From Methylomonas koyamae (GTDB lineage: Bacteria > Pseudomonadota > Gammaproteobacteria > Methylococcales > Methylomonadaceae), in contig NZ_PPPU01000034.1 of assembly GCF_006483455.1 (NCBI RefSeq), positions 1-61,980 on the forward strand: a stretch of DNA of 61,980 nt, given 5' to 3'. Below the pieces are notes generated by a model, which searched no databases, had not been told where the DNA came from, and saw only the letters and a list, made by a program, of their open reading frames with translations. Below are positions 25,530-34,831 of this stretch, one piece after another. The translations under genes were made by a program, and so were the position numbers. How positions within the stretch are numbered: the stretch's first letter is position 1; every line of letters begins with the position of its first letter.

Positions 25530-26861
25530 TTAATCGCGCGGGGTTTGGGTTTGGGCCGATATGATTTGCGCCGAAATTCCGGCGATGATCAGGCCGTAAA
25601 AGGAACTGGTGTATTTAAAGGTCAGCACTTCGCTGCTGATACTGCATAAAATCAGGCTGCCGACGTACGCCAAGCCTAAGTGGCTGGCAAATTTTGACTT
25701 TTCCATGTGTCTGTTTCGCCAGAAAATTGTAAGAGGAACCAAGAATAAACCCACTACGGAAATCCCGCCCATCACTCCCGAGCGCACTAAATTTGCCAGT
25801 AGTTCGTTATGTGGACCGTTATAAAGCATGGTCTCGGTCGCTTCGTTGCTGGCAAACGCTCCTATCCAAGGCGCATGGAGATACGCTTGAAAATTGTGGT
25901 CGCCATATCCCTTTAAGGGATTATGTTTGAAGAGCTCCCAGGTTATTTGCCACATCGTCAGTCGCAAGCCGGTTGAGGTTTCGGTGTTGCTGCCGTTGAG
26001 CCAGGAGCTCAGTTCGTAAATGCCGCTGAATATTCTGTCGAGAGTATAAGGCTTTAATAAACAAATACCGGCGAACCCGGTAACGGTCAGAAACCCCAGA
26101 TAACACAGAGTTTTACGCGGTAAATTCTTCCGGTTTAAAACCACCCATAAAACCAGTAAAGGCGGTATTGCAATCCAGCTGCCGCGTGTGCCGGAACCCA
26201 GAAGCAGATAAATGCCGGCCAGGGTTCCGGTAATTTGGTACACCAAGAGTTTGGGGCTAAGGTTATCGGTTTGGGTTTCTATGCTGAACAAACAAAAGGC
26301 TGTCAAAACCAAGGTATAGGTACCGAATTCGGTGGGGTCTACAGCCGGCGTGGCGAATCTGCCGATCCAGCGTTCCAATACCTCCGGGTGAGAATAAACG
26401 ACCGGAATCAAAATGAATAATGCGATTGGCGCAGAAAGAGTAACGATTTTGGAAAAGTTAAGTTTTATATGTAAAAAATAGAACAATACCGGAATGCAAA
26501 GCAATATCCGGAACGGGCCGTCGTAGGGTTTAAGCGCCCATTCTTGTCTTAATGTTTGGCTGATGAATATTGCCAGCATCGGTAATGTCATAACGACAAC
26601 GAACGGTAATATCGAGTTTATTTGTTTTTCGCTGTTGGCGCCGTTCCATGCCTTCTTAAAAAAAACAAGCGCAGGGATTAACAATAGGAAAACTGTAATA
26701 TTGGTCCAGCTTCGGACCGATAAATAAGCAATGATGCTGCTGGCGGTTAATACGATAACCGGCCAATCGAACCAAGATAGCATGGGATTTTCGATAAACT
26801 GGTTGCGAGTTATATCGATTTTTCGCATTGGTTTTTGCATTACGCTGTATATATTATCCAA
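25530..26861 (-). CDS. O-antigen ligase (WaaL/O-antigen polymerase family) membrane protein
   Basis: Integral membrane protein with about 11-12 hydrophobic segments and the Wzy_C/WaaL-type periplasmic loop. Landmarks are GSGTRGSWIAIPPLLVLW (the conserved Arg-containing GSRG-like region) and HNPLKGYGDHNFQAYLH with the conserved His in the loop that follows, then GPHNELLANLVRSG. The family joins O-antigen to lipid A-core in the periplasm. Length 443. Codons are visibly AT-rich (one 60-base sample, 26461-26520, is 23/60 G+C), common for O-antigen genes. Whether it is ligase or polymerase cannot be settled. Confidence 0.83.
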   Translation of the reverse strand: MDNIYSVMQKPMRKIDITRNQFIENPMLSWFDWPVIVLTASSIIAYLSVRSWTNITVFLLLIPALVFFKKAWNGANSEKQINSILPFVVVMTLPMLAIFISQTLRQEWALKPYDGPFRILLCIPVLFYFLHIKLNFSKIVTLSAPIALFILIPVVYSHPEVLERWIGRFATPAVDPTEFGTYTLVLTAFCLFSIETQTDNLSPKLLVYQITGTLAGIYLLLGSGTRGSWIAIPPLLVLWVVLNRKNLPRKTLCYLGFLTVTGFAGICLLKPYTLDRIFSGIYELSSWLNGSNTETSTGLRLTMWQITWELFKHNPLKGYGDHNFQAYLHAPWIGAFASNEATETMLYNGPHNELLANLVRSGVMGGISVVGLFLVPLTIFWRNRHMEKSKFASHLGLAYVGSLILCSISSEVLTFKYTSSFYGLIIAGISAQIISAQTQTPRD

Positions 26862-26974
26862 GACCTGGCCTTTTGTTGTTGTTCTGCTGAGTCAGAATTC
26901 GGTGAACTCGGTTCGGTGTGGCGCATATTTATGGTATCAAACTCGGTATCCGCAATATCGGGCCGTCTGGAAAG

Positions 26975-27958
26975 TTATTCTTGTTTTTCTAAAAAATAGT
27001 CGGCTATTTGCTTTCGAAAAATATTGGGTTCGCTTTTTAAGTATGCGCGATAGCTGTCGAAGTTGCGGTTATGAGTTGTAAAATCGGCCAATATGTCTGT
27101 GGCCAATTTTGAAAATTCCGCCACGAATCCAGCTTCAGAGCTATCCAATTTATAGCGCCTGGGGATTGGCAGGTCGACATCGTTACCGGCCGATCCTAGG
27201 ACGCCGGTGATCAGGCAGCAGCCGTGCATAGCCGCTTCCCTCGGCATCCGGTCTCGGCCCGGATGGTGACCGAAGTCGATGTAGAGTTTCGCCGCATACA
27301 ACTGTTGTGACAATTGCTCGCGGTCAAGTCCTTTGAGTGGGACGAATTGCCATTGCGGATTCGCCGCAATCAATTTATCCGTTACCTTCTTACCTTTATT
27401 CGGGTTGTACAGGATGATGTCCCGTTTGGTGCTGGCGTACGCCAGATGGTTATCGTTCAAAAAATCTTCGTTGATGGAGTCGATCAACGGTATCGGTTCG
27501 ATGCCGCACTGATTGAGATATTCGGTTGCGTGTTGGGTCTGCGAGAAATGGATCATATGCTTCAAGGATTTTGCCCCCCTTAGTGGCCGTCGTCCTTGAA
27601 ATACGCGTTTTATATAACGCACCTTATCGTGTAGTGGCCAGATATGGCGCCGTTCCAGAAAGTTTTCCAGCGACAACCACCAGATTGCCGCTTTGGCATG
27701 GCGTACTTTATCGGCCAATTGCGGATAAACCTCCGGAAAAATAATCAGGTTGCCGGCCGCATCTTCGTAATTCGCTACCGGGGCCGTATATCGCATGTAG
27801 GGCTCCGGTGTGCTTGCCGCCTTATCGAACGGCAAATAAGTAATGTACGCCGGCAAGCCAAGCCGGTTCATGTGATCGACCAACTGGTGTAAAGCTTCAG
27901 GTCCGCCGGTCACGGCACCTGCCGGGCATACGACTAATATTTTATTGAATCTGGTCAC
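26975..27958 (-). CDS. Unrecognised protein of the LPS cluster, glycosyltransferase-like
   Basis: I do not recognise a family with confidence. The start resembles a GT-B Rossmann N-domain (KILVVCPAGAVTGGPEALHQ). The C-terminal half has DFGHHPGRDRMPREAAMHGC, which looks like the donor-site Glu motif of GT4-type enzymes (E-A-x-x-x-G). Between are ILYNPNKGKK and FVPLKGLDREQL, like a GT-B second domain. So a diverged glycosyltransferase is plausible. Start is uncertain: GTG 27958 begins at VTRFNKILVV, while TTG 27988 adds ten residues; neither has a good ribosome-binding site. It sits between the heptosyltransferase and O-antigen ligase genes. Confidence 0.7.
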   Translation of the reverse strand: MTRFNKILVVCPAGAVTGGPEALHQLVDHMNRLGLPAYITYLPFDKAASTPEPYMRYTAPVANYEDAAGNLIIFPEVYPQLADKVRHAKAAIWWLSLENFLERRHIWPLHDKVRYIKRVFQGRRPLRGAKSLKHMIHFSQTQHATEYLNQCGIEPIPLIDSINEDFLNDNHLAYASTKRDIILYNPNKGKKVTDKLIAANPQWQFVPLKGLDREQLSQQLYAAKLYIDFGHHPGRDRMPREAAMHGCCLITGVLGSAGNDVDLPIPRRYKLDSSEAGFVAEFSKLATDILADFTTHNRNFDSYRAYLKSEPNIFRKQIADYFLEKQE

Positions 27959-28065
27959 TGTGATTATCTGTAGGGTCGATTGTTGCAATCAAACTTTACA
28001 TGGTTGTGAATAAAGTTTATCCGATTGGTACGGTAAATGGAGGCCAAACGGCAACGCCTGGCATC

Positions 28066-29187
28066 TTATATGCTCGGGCGGTTTTGCCTCAAAACCCCGG
28101 CAACGGTGTCGATGACTTTATCTGCCGGCAGCCGGTCCAGGCATGCGCTGTGGCTATTGCGGTGGCGGTCGCACCCCTCCAGTTGGCATGGGACGCAGTT
28201 GCGCTCGGAAAATCCCTGCAACAAGTAAACGTTAGCGATGCGTTTGCTGCCAACCTTGGCAAACGGGCTGGTTGGTCCGGCATAGCCATATGGCCACGGT
28301 GCCCATTTTTTCGGGTCGGTCGGGCCGTATAAAGCGATGGTTTGGGTGCCGGTGGCGGCAGCGAGATGGGTGATACCGGTATCCGGCCCGATAAACAGCG
28401 CCGCTTGCGCGATCAATTCCGCCAACTGAGCCAGGGACAGTTGGCCGGCCATATTGGTTACAGGGAAGGCCAAGTGTTGTTGCAGTTCACGCAAGCTTTC
28501 CAATTCGGCCGGTTGTCCGCTACCGGTCAGTACCACTTGGTAGCCTGACCGATTCAAAAATTCCATTAGGCTAAGCCAACCGTCGCGGTGCCACTGCTTG
28601 TAGCGCCATTGCGGCATAGTGTGCAGTACGACGTAAGGTTTTGTTGGCGGATGCGGCATTGGCTTTGAACTGCGCGGCGGGGTTAACCGGTAGCTGGGTT
28701 CGATGTTCAACACCCTGCAGAAGCGCAGGTTTTCCAATACGGCATGATCGTAATCGGCGCCGAATACCAGCGTTCGGTCCAGCAACAGATTTTTCCACCA
28801 AGCTTTACCTGCTTCGTCCGGCACAAAACCGAGCGCCGTCTTGCCCGCGGCACGCGCGATCAAGGTCGGGCGGTCGCCGGCTTGGGTGGAGATCGCCAAA
28901 TCATAGTTGCGGCGGACGCTGAACAGCAGTTTTACGAATTGGCCCAGGCTAGGTTTGCTCGGCAGTCGGATCAATTGGCGGATATCCGGGTTGCCTTCCA
29001 GCATGCCGGCGTTGGCGGCGGGCAGCAATACGTCGATTTCGGCATCCGTATAGGCTTGTTTCAAAGCGCCAATCAGCGGGGTAACCAGTAAAGTGTCGCC
29101 CAAGTAACGCAAGGTTATTACTAAAATGCGTTTCGGATGTATATTGAGCGGCTTTTGGTTTGGCATTGAGCGCTGGTTGATCGACAT
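28066..29187 (-). CDS. ADP-heptose:LPS heptosyltransferase family (GT9)
   Basis: Adds heptose to the LPS inner core. The family-9 pattern is evident: KRILVITLRYLGDTLLVTPL at the start, LLPAANAGMLEGNPDI, the second Rossmann domain YVVLHTMPQWRYKQW, and the donor-binding FIGPDTGITHLAAATGTQ followed by ALYGPTDPKKWAPW. Length 373. It resembles WaaQ/RfaQ-type heptosyltransferase III more than WaaC by length and the GPTDP motif, but the acceptor is not determined. It is the first gene of the minus-strand run and is only 26 bases from the divergent msbA. Confidence 0.9.
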   Translation of the reverse strand: MSINQRSMPNQKPLNIHPKRILVITLRYLGDTLLVTPLIGALKQAYTDAEIDVLLPAANAGMLEGNPDIRQLIRLPSKPSLGQFVKLLFSVRRNYDLAISTQAGDRPTLIARAAGKTALGFVPDEAGKAWWKNLLLDRTLVFGADYDHAVLENLRFCRVLNIEPSYRLTPPRSSKPMPHPPTKPYVVLHTMPQWRYKQWHRDGWLSLMEFLNRSGYQVVLTGSGQPAELESLRELQQHLAFPVTNMAGQLSLAQLAELIAQAALFIGPDTGITHLAAATGTQTIALYGPTDPKKWAPWPYGYAGPTSPFAKVGSKRIANVYLLQGFSERNCVPCQLEGCDRHRNSHSACLDRLPADKVIDTVAGVLRQNRPSI

Positions 29188-29213
29188 AAGCGCACATTTT
29201 AAAGGTAAATATA

Positions 29214-30995
29214 TTGGACACGTTACAAAATTCGCAACGCACGATGACCGATAGCCAGGTTTACCGGCGCTTGCTGAAGTTCGTGCTGCCCTACTGGCGC
29301 TTGTTTTTGCTGGTGGCAGTTGGCTTTGCGATTTATGCCGGTACCGAGCCGGCTGTGGTGATGATCATTCAACGCATCATAGACAGCTTCGGTGCTCCGG
29401 ACCGTTCGAGCATCCAATATTTGCCGCTGGCGTTTGTGGTGCTGTTTCTGGTACGCGGCATCGGCTCTTTTTTGGGGAACTACTATCTAGCAAGGATCTC
29501 CGGCAATCTGATTCATAAATTGCGCTGCGAAATCTTCAACCAATATACGCGCCTGTCGGTCCAGTATTTCGATAGCCACAACAGCGGCTATATGATTTCG
29601 CGGATCACCAATAACATCGGCGAAGTGACCAGAGCGACGTCCGATTCGATCCGTTCCTTCGTGCGGGAGGGCTTTACCGCGCTGGGACTGCTGGCTTATC
29701 TGGCTTATACCAATTGGCAATTGTCGCTGGTGTTCCTGGCGCTGGCGCCGGTGGTGGCGACGATGGTGCGCTATGTAGGTAAACGCTTAAAACGTTTGAG
29801 CCGCAATATGCAAGATACCGTCGGCGACTTGACCCAAATAACCTCGGAAACCGTGGCCGGCAACCGCATCGTCAAAAGCTTTGTCGGCGAGCCTTACGAG
29901 CGGCAGCGCTTTAAAGCCGCGAGTCTGGAAAACCGGGCCCAGCACCGCAAGTTGATGATGACGATTTCGCTGAACAATCCGTTGATGCAATTGGTGATTT
30001 CCTTTGCCTTGGCCGGCATGATGTATCTGGCCTTGATCATGATGAAGTCATCCAGCCCTGGTGAGTTCGTTGGTTTCTTTACTGCGGCCTTTTTGTTGCC
30101 TAAACCGATCCGCCAATTGAGTGACGCCAATTCCGAAATCCTGCGCGGCATCGCCGCCGCCGAGTCGTTGTTCGAGGTGCTGGACGAGCCGGCGGAGATT
30201 GATGAGGGCGATGTAGAGATCGATCGCTGCCAAGGTCGAATCGAATTTCGGAATTTAAGTTTTCGTTATCCCGGCAGCGACACGCCTGCTCTGAATGGCA
30301 TCGATCTGACCATTGAGCCCGGACAGACCGTGGCCTTGGTGGGTGCTTCCGGCGGCGGTAAAAGCACGTTGATCAATCTGTTGCCGCGTTTTTACGATTA
30401 TGTGGAAGGCGAAATTCTGATCGACGGCGTCGAACTGAAGCGGTATCGGTTGGACAGCCTGCGTCGGCAAATCGCGCTGGTGACTCAGAACGTCACGTTG
30501 TTTAATGCCTCTGTTGCCAACAACATAGCCTATGGCGGTCTGCAGGGTGCTGACCGGCAGAAAGTCGAACAGGCGGCAATCGATGCCTATGCGATGGATT
30601 TCATTGCCCGCATGCCGCAGGGCCTGGATACCGAGATCGGCGAGAACGGCGTGAAATTGTCCGGCGGCCAGCGCCAGCGTCTGGCGCTCGCCCGCGCTTT
30701 GTTGAAGGATGCGCCGATTCTGATTCTGGACGAAGCCACCTCGGCGCTGGATACCGAATCGGAACGCTATATTCAAGCGGCATTAAATCGGGTGATGCAA
30801 GGCCGGACGACCTTAGTGGTAGCGCACCGTCTGTCGACTATCGAAAATGCCGATGTGATATTGGTGATGGATAAGGGGCGAATTGTCGAACAAGGCTCCC
30901 ATCGGGATTTGCTGGCGAGGGAGGACGGCGCCTATGCGAAATTGCACAAGATGCAATTTCAGGATGTGGCCTCCTCCGGCTCGGCCGAAACCTGA
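29214..30995 (+). CDS. msbA: Lipid A export ABC transporter MsbA
   Basis: Half-transporter that flips lipid A-core across the inner membrane. The six-span ABC membrane domain occupies about residues 25-320, and the ATPase domain follows with Walker A GASGGGKSTLI (near residue 380), signature LSGGQRQRLALARALL, Walker B ILILDEATSALDTES and H-loop VVAHRLSTI. Length 593 fits MsbA (582 in E. coli). TTG 29214 with AAAGGT upstream is preferred; ATG 29244 lacks a Shine-Dalgarno. It diverges from the LPS core cluster, which supplies its substrate. Confidence 0.93.
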   Translation: MDTLQNSQRTMTDSQVYRRLLKFVLPYWRLFLLVAVGFAIYAGTEPAVVMIIQRIIDSFGAPDRSSIQYLPLAFVVLFLVRGIGSFLGNYYLARISGNLIHKLRCEIFNQYTRLSVQYFDSHNSGYMISRITNNIGEVTRATSDSIRSFVREGFTALGLLAYLAYTNWQLSLVFLALAPVVATMVRYVGKRLKRLSRNMQDTVGDLTQITSETVAGNRIVKSFVGEPYERQRFKAASLENRAQHRKLMMTISLNNPLMQLVISFALAGMMYLALIMMKSSSPGEFVGFFTAAFLLPKPIRQLSDANSEILRGIAAAESLFEVLDEPAEIDEGDVEIDRCQGRIEFRNLSFRYPGSDTPALNGIDLTIEPGQTVALVGASGGGKSTLINLLPRFYDYVEGEILIDGVELKRYRLDSLRRQIALVTQNVTLFNASVANNIAYGGLQGADRQKVEQAAIDAYAMDFIARMPQGLDTEIGENGVKLSGGQRQRLALARALLKDAPILILDEATSALDTESERYIQAALNRVMQGRTTLVVAHRLSTIENADVILVMDKGRIVEQGSHRDLLAREDGAYAKLHKMQFQDVASSGSAET

Positions 30996-31025
30996 GCTGG
31001 GCATCGGCTGAGCAATCTTGGGCTA

Positions 31026-32150
31026 TTAAAACTGCCGCGAGTTTTTGGAATTACGGAACACCAGCGGCTTTTCGTTGCCGGGCAACGACGCGGCGCGGGC
31101 TGAGGCGATTGCTTCGTCTATGCGATGCCGCTCTGGCGATTTGGAGCAAACCGGATCGGTGCTGTACATGTCGCCATTAAACAAATAGGCCTGACAGCGG
31201 CAACCGCCGAAATCCTTGTGTTTTTCGTCGCAGCTGCGGCAAGGCTCCTGCATCCATTCGGTGCCGCGGAAGAAATTAAAGGTTTTCGATTCGTTCCAGA
31301 TTTGTTCGATGCTGTAATCCTTGACGTTGGGGCAGTCCAGTCCCGGCAATTCGCGAGCGGAATGGCAGGGCAGCGCGGTGCCGTCCGGAGCGATGGTCAG
31401 AAACGTCGTGCCCCAGCCGTTCATGCAGGCTTTCGGACGGTCTTCGTAGTAATCCGGCACCACGTAATAAATCTTCATTTTGCCGGCGACTTTTTCTTTA
31501 TAGGCCTGGGCAATTTTCTCGGCTTCCTCGAACTGTTCTCTGGTCGGCAGCAGCGCATCGCGGTTGATGTGGGCCCAGCCGTAGTATTGGGTATTGGCCA
31601 GTTCCAGATAATCGGCGCCGAGGTTTTCGGCCATTTCCAGAATTTGCGGCATTTGGTGGATGTTTTCGCGGTGAATCACCACGCACAACACCATCGGGTA
31701 GCCGTGTTTCTTGATTAAACGTGCGACTTCCTGTTTTTGCTCGTAGGTCGCGGTGCCGGCGATGTGGTCGTTCAGTTCCTGGGTGCTGGCCTGGATGCTG
31801 ATCTGGATGTGATCGAGGCCGGCCTGTTTCAAATCGACGATTTTCTGTTCGGTCAGGCCGTAGCCGGAGGTGATCAGATTGGAGTAATAACCCAGCTCGC
31901 GGGCATGGCCCACCAGCTCTACCAAGTCTTGGCGGGTGAGCGGCTCGCCGCCGGAAAAGCCCAGTTGCACCGCGCCCATTTTTCGGGCTTGACTGAGTAC
32001 CCGCTTCCAGTCGTCGGTGCTTAGTTCTTCAGGATATTTGGCGTAGTCCAGCGGATTAGAGCAATACGGGCATTGCAGCGGGCATTTGTAGCTCAGTTCC
32101 GCCAGCAGCCAGCGCGGCGGGGTAATGTCAGCCTTGTTTGATCCAGCCAT
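31026..32150 (-). CDS. pqqE: PQQ biosynthesis radical SAM enzyme PqqE
   Basis: Links the Glu and Tyr side chains of the PqqA peptide, the first step of PQQ formation. The radical SAM cluster motif CPLQCPYC (C-x3-C-x2-C) is at residues 20-27, with [12 protein letters not shown] the SAM GGE region. The C-terminal SPASM domain has Cys-rich segments ([32 protein letters not shown]). Length 374 is typical. It overlaps pqqD by 23 bases. No pqqF protease gene is visible; PqqA cleavage must use a gene elsewhere. Confidence 0.97.
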   Translation of the reverse strand: MAGSNKADITPPRWLLAELSYKCPLQCPYCSNPLDYAKYPEELSTDDWKRVLSQARKMGAVQLGFSGGEPLTRQDLVELVGHARELGYYSNLITSGYGLTEQKIVDLKQAGLDHIQISIQASTQELNDHIAGTATYEQKQEVARLIKKHGYPMVLCVVIHRENIHQMPQILEMAENLGADYLELANTQYYGWAHINRDALLPTREQFEEAEKIAQAYKEKVAGKMKIYYVVPDYYEDRPKACMNGWGTTFLTIAPDGTALPCHSARELPGLDCPNVKDYSIEQIWNESKTFNFFRGTEWMQEPCRSCDEKHKDFGGCRCQAYLFNGDMYSTDPVCSKSPERHRIDEAIASARAASLPGNEKPLVFRNSKNSRQF

Positions 32151-32400
32151 TTTGCAGGGCGATGTTCAGAAAGTTGTGGATGTCGTTGCTCAAGCCGCTG
32201 GTTTCGAATTTGGCTTCCAGTTCGGCGACGATTTGTGCCGAGTTATGGACGCCGTCGCACAGCTTGAGGATTTCCGCCGAGCTTTGGTTCAGTTCGACCA
32301 TGCCTTCCGGGTAAAGAATCACGTATTTTTGCTGGGCTTCTTCCCATTGCAGGCGGTGCAGCGGCGAGAATTGCAGGATTTGGTCGGGGTTGATCGTCAT
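32128..32400 (-). CDS. pqqD: PQQ biosynthesis chaperone PqqD
   Basis: Small peptide chaperone that binds PqqA and presents it to PqqE. The family pattern is visible: [20 protein letters not shown] and [19 protein letters not shown]. Length 90 is standard. Its end overlaps pqqE, as often in pqq operons, where PqqD and PqqE may even be fused. The gene upstream on the strand is the Uma2-family insertion rather than pqqC. Confidence 0.95.
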   Translation of the reverse strand: MTINPDQILQFSPLHRLQWEEAQQKYVILYPEGMVELNQSSAEILKLCDGVHNSAQIVAELEAKFETSGLSNDIHNFLNIALQNGWIKQG

Positions 32401-32433
32401 TGGGCTTCGGATTTGGAAAAGGTGATTGCCGGT

Positions 32434-32997
32434 TTACGCGGCTTCGATGTCTTCAAAAATTTCCGCCATTGGCAGGCTCACGCCAAGGCTGATCAATTCG
32501 CAATCGGCTTCGCCGACGTAATCGTGCAACAGCCAGTCATTGTCGGCAGTGCGGCGGAAGCATTCCACGCGGCGGGCTTCGATATCGACGATCAGGTATT
32601 CCTTCAGCGAATCCAGCTTGCGGTAGGCGACGAACTTGCCGCCGCGGTCGTAGTCGGCGGTGGAGTCGGACAACACTTCGACGATTAGCGATGGGTTGGA
32701 AATATAGTGTTGGTTACCCAAGTCGCCGGGGTGACAGGACACCATCACGTCGGGGTAGAAAAATGCGTCTGCCGCTTCGACCTTTAATTTCAGATCAGCG
32801 ACGTAAGGCCGACATGGCGTGCCGCGCAAACGTTGTTTCAACGCGGCGAAAATGTTGCCGGCAACGACAACATGATCCTGCCGCGCGCCGACCATGGCAA
32901 ACACCTCGCCGGCGACGAATTCATGCTTCGCGGCCTGGGTTGCTTCCCAAGCCAGGTAATCTTCGGCACTGAAACGTAGTCGCTCGGCGGTTTGCAT
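32434..32997 (-). CDS. Uma2 family (DUF820) PD-(D/E)XK nuclease-like protein inside the pqq operon
   Basis: The family is distinctive: FSAEDYLAWE, KHEFVAGEVFAMVGA, NIFAALKQRLRGTPCRPYV, then the nuclease-fold core FYPDVMVSC, NPSLIVEVLSDSTADYDRG and KLDSLKEYLIVD. The Asp of YPDV, the Glu of VEVLS and following Lys form the presumed PD-(D/E)XK site. Such proteins are common in cyanobacteria and of unknown biological role. ATG 32997 starts one base after the pqqC stop and the gene ends 33 bases before pqqD. Upstream starts in the frame lie inside pqqC. Co-transcription with pqq genes is likely; a part in PQQ synthesis is not established. Confidence 0.9.
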   Translation of the reverse strand: MQTAERLRFSAEDYLAWEATQAAKHEFVAGEVFAMVGARQDHVVVAGNIFAALKQRLRGTPCRPYVADLKLKVEAADAFFYPDVMVSCHPGDLGNQHYISNPSLIVEVLSDSTADYDRGGKFVAYRKLDSLKEYLIVDIEARRVECFRRTADNDWLLHDYVGEADCELISLGVSLPMAEIFEDIEAA

Positions 32998-32998
32998 G

Positions 32999-33727
32999 TT
33001 ATTGCTCGATATTGAAATAGGGCGGCATGTCGGCGACGTAGGCCAGATACATCGCGTCGGCCATGGTCCATAACACGTCAAGCTTGAATTTCAGGATGTC
33101 CAGCATACGCTCTTGTTGCTCGCGGGTCTTGTACCAGTCCAGCGTCAACTCCAGGCCATGCTCGACGTCACGGCGGGCTTCGGTCAAGCGCTTACGGAAG
33201 TAAGCATAACCTTCCGGTTCGACCCACGGATAGACGTCCGGCCAGTTGTCCAGCCGCTGTTGATGGATTTTCGGCGCGAATAGTTCCGTCAGCGACGAGC
33301 TGGCGGCTTCGTGCCATTCGGCGCGGCGGGCGAAATTGACGTAGGCGTCCACGGCAAAACGCACGCCGGGCAACACATGTTTCAGTGATGTAATGTCCTC
33401 GCGACTCAAACCCACTGCGATACCAAGTTGTATCCAGGCCTCAATGCCGCCGGCATCGCCGGGGTGGCCGTCGTGGTCCAGAATACGCTGTACCCATTTG
33501 GCGCGGGTTTCGCGGTCCGGGCAATTGGCCATGATGTTGGCGTCCTTGATCGGAATCATCACCTGATAATAAAAGCGATTGGCGACCCAGCCCTGGAGTT
33601 GTTCCTTGGTCAGCTTGCCGTCGTTCATCAGCACATGCATCGGATGATGAATGTGGTAGTACTTTTCCATGCCGCGCAATTTGGCTTCGAATTCGTCGCG
33701 GCTCCAGGGTTGATTTTCAGCAGTCAT
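32999..33727 (-). CDS. pqqC: Pyrroloquinoline-quinone synthase PqqC
   Basis: Catalyses the final ring closure and oxidation to PQQ without a cofactor. The all-helical TENA/THI-4-like fold is recognisable by [58 protein letters not shown] and the histidines of the substrate pocket. Length 242 is close to the family (about 250). The start follows GGTGTGAC, 12 bases after pqqB, and the next gene, the Uma2-like protein, begins one base beyond its stop. Confidence 0.96.
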   Translation of the reverse strand: MTAENQPWSRDEFEAKLRGMEKYYHIHHPMHVLMNDGKLTKEQLQGWVANRFYYQVMIPIKDANIMANCPDRETRAKWVQRILDHDGHPGDAGGIEAWIQLGIAVGLSREDITSLKHVLPGVRFAVDAYVNFARRAEWHEAASSSLTELFAPKIHQQRLDNWPDVYPWVEPEGYAYFRKRLTEARRDVEHGLELTLDWYKTREQQERMLDILKFKLDVLWTMADAMYLAYVADMPPYFNIEQ

Positions 33728-33739
33728 GTCACACCTTTG

Positions 33740-34651
33740 TTATAAGTCGATTTCCAAGCCGTCGTAAGCCACTTCGATGCCGTTGGCAGCCAGCGTCTTA
33801 CGCTCCGGCGAATCTTCGTCGAGAATCGGGTTGGTGTTATTGATATGAATCAAAATCTTACGAGCGTTCGGCACGCCGTTCAACACTTCAATCATGCCGC
33901 CGGGGCCGGATTGCGGCAAATGACCGATTTCGCGGGCGCGTTTCTGGCTGATGCCGCGCGTGACCATTTCGTCGTCGGTCCAGAAGGTGCCGTCCACCAT
34001 CAGGCAGTTAACGTTTTGCATGGCCTTGAACACATGCGGCTCGATTTCGCCGAGGCCAGGCGAGTAATACAGCTTTTTACCGGTCGAGATTTGCTCGACG
34101 ATGACGCCAATATTGTCGCCGTCGTGCGGATCGTGGCGGTGGGGCGAATAGGGCGGCGCCTTGCTTTTTAACGCGTGGGCGTAGATGCGGATGTCGTCGA
34201 TGCCGGGAATTTCGAACGGCGTTTCGTCGCAGGCAATCGGATGGTGATTGACGGTGCAGTAATCTTTCAGCATCGTGAACAGCGGAAAGCCGGTCGTTAA
34301 ATCTTGTCGAACCATCTCGGTGCAATATACGTTCAAGGGCTTGCCTTCGCGCAGCATCAGCATGCCGGTGGTGTGGTCGATCTGGCTGTCGATCAGCAGG
34401 ACGGCCTTAATGCCGGTATCGCGAATGCCTTGTTTGGGCTGAATCGCCGGAAACGCTTCCAGTTGGGCGCGAATGTCGGGCGAAGTATTGAACAGCAGCC
34501 AGTTGCGGTTGTCGGTGCTGATCGCGATCGAGGATTGGGTGCGGGCCTTGCCGTTGAATTCGCCTCTGCGGTAACGGCCGCAATTGTCGCAATTGCAATT
34601 CCATTGCGGGAAGCCGCCGCCGGCGCCGGCGCCGAGAACTCTGATTTTCAT
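33740..34651 (-). CDS. pqqB: PQQ biosynthesis hydroxylase PqqB
   Basis: Metallo-beta-lactamase-fold iron hydroxylase acting on the Glu-Tyr intermediate. [19 protein letters not shown] starts the protein, followed by the CxCxxC-type sequence NCNCDNC and the fold motif [19 protein letters not shown] (an SxxDHTxG variant as in PqqB). Length from ATG 34651 is 303, as for the family. The in-frame extension to 34747 crosses the hairpin terminator and is not used. It follows pqqA after a 105-base gap. Confidence 0.96.
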   Translation of the reverse strand: MKIRVLGAGAGGGFPQWNCNCDNCGRYRRGEFNGKARTQSSIAISTDNRNWLLFNTSPDIRAQLEAFPAIQPKQGIRDTGIKAVLLIDSQIDHTTGMLMLREGKPLNVYCTEMVRQDLTTGFPLFTMLKDYCTVNHHPIACDETPFEIPGIDDIRIYAHALKSKAPPYSPHRHDPHDGDNIGVIVEQISTGKKLYYSPGLGEIEPHVFKAMQNVNCLMVDGTFWTDDEMVTRGISQKRAREIGHLPQSGPGGMIEVLNGVPNARKILIHINNTNPILDEDSPERKTLAANGIEVAYDGLEIDL

Positions 34652-34708
34652 GTCGGATTCGGATTGATGAACGAGCGCCGCATGATACGGGATTGAAAAA
34701 CGCCAGGC

Positions 34709-34737
34709 AAAAAAAAGGGGCAGGAATTTGCCCCTTT
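34709..34737 (-). terminator. Terminator/attenuator between pqqA and pqqB
   Basis: Read on the minus strand, AAAGGGGCA pairs with TGCCCCTTT around a six-base loop, followed by a run of eight T (34716-34709, two or three of which also pair). This is a good intrinsic terminator. Partial read-through would give many pqqA transcripts and fewer of the pqqB-E enzymes, as expected because PqqA is the consumed precursor. Confidence 0.85.
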
Positions 34738-34756
34738 CTGTGGTCAACCGTAATAA

Positions 34757-34831
34757 TTAACGGTTGTAGATGTACATGGTAACTTCAAAACCGAAACGCA
34801 TGTCGTTGTAAGCTGGTGTTTCCCATTTCAT
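34757..34831 (-). CDS. pqqA: PQQ precursor peptide PqqA
   Basis: A 24-residue peptide, MKWETPAYNDMRFGFEVTMY followed by IYNR, that is the substrate for PQQ. The conserved Glu and Tyr (EVTMY, Glu16 and Tyr20 in this peptide) become linked and are cut out. The ribosome-binding site GGAGGG precedes the ATG at a good distance. The longer frame to 34948 is not used, since family members are 22-30 residues. First gene of the pqq operon, with a strong hairpin terminator just after it. Confidence 0.97.
   Translation of the reverse strand: MKWETPAYNDMRFGFEVTMYIYNR

Noticed and set aside
32434-33081. Longer Uma2 frame starting inside pqqC
   Set aside because: The first 28 residues are the alternative-frame reading of pqqC; the family similarity starts at MQTAERLRFSAEDY.
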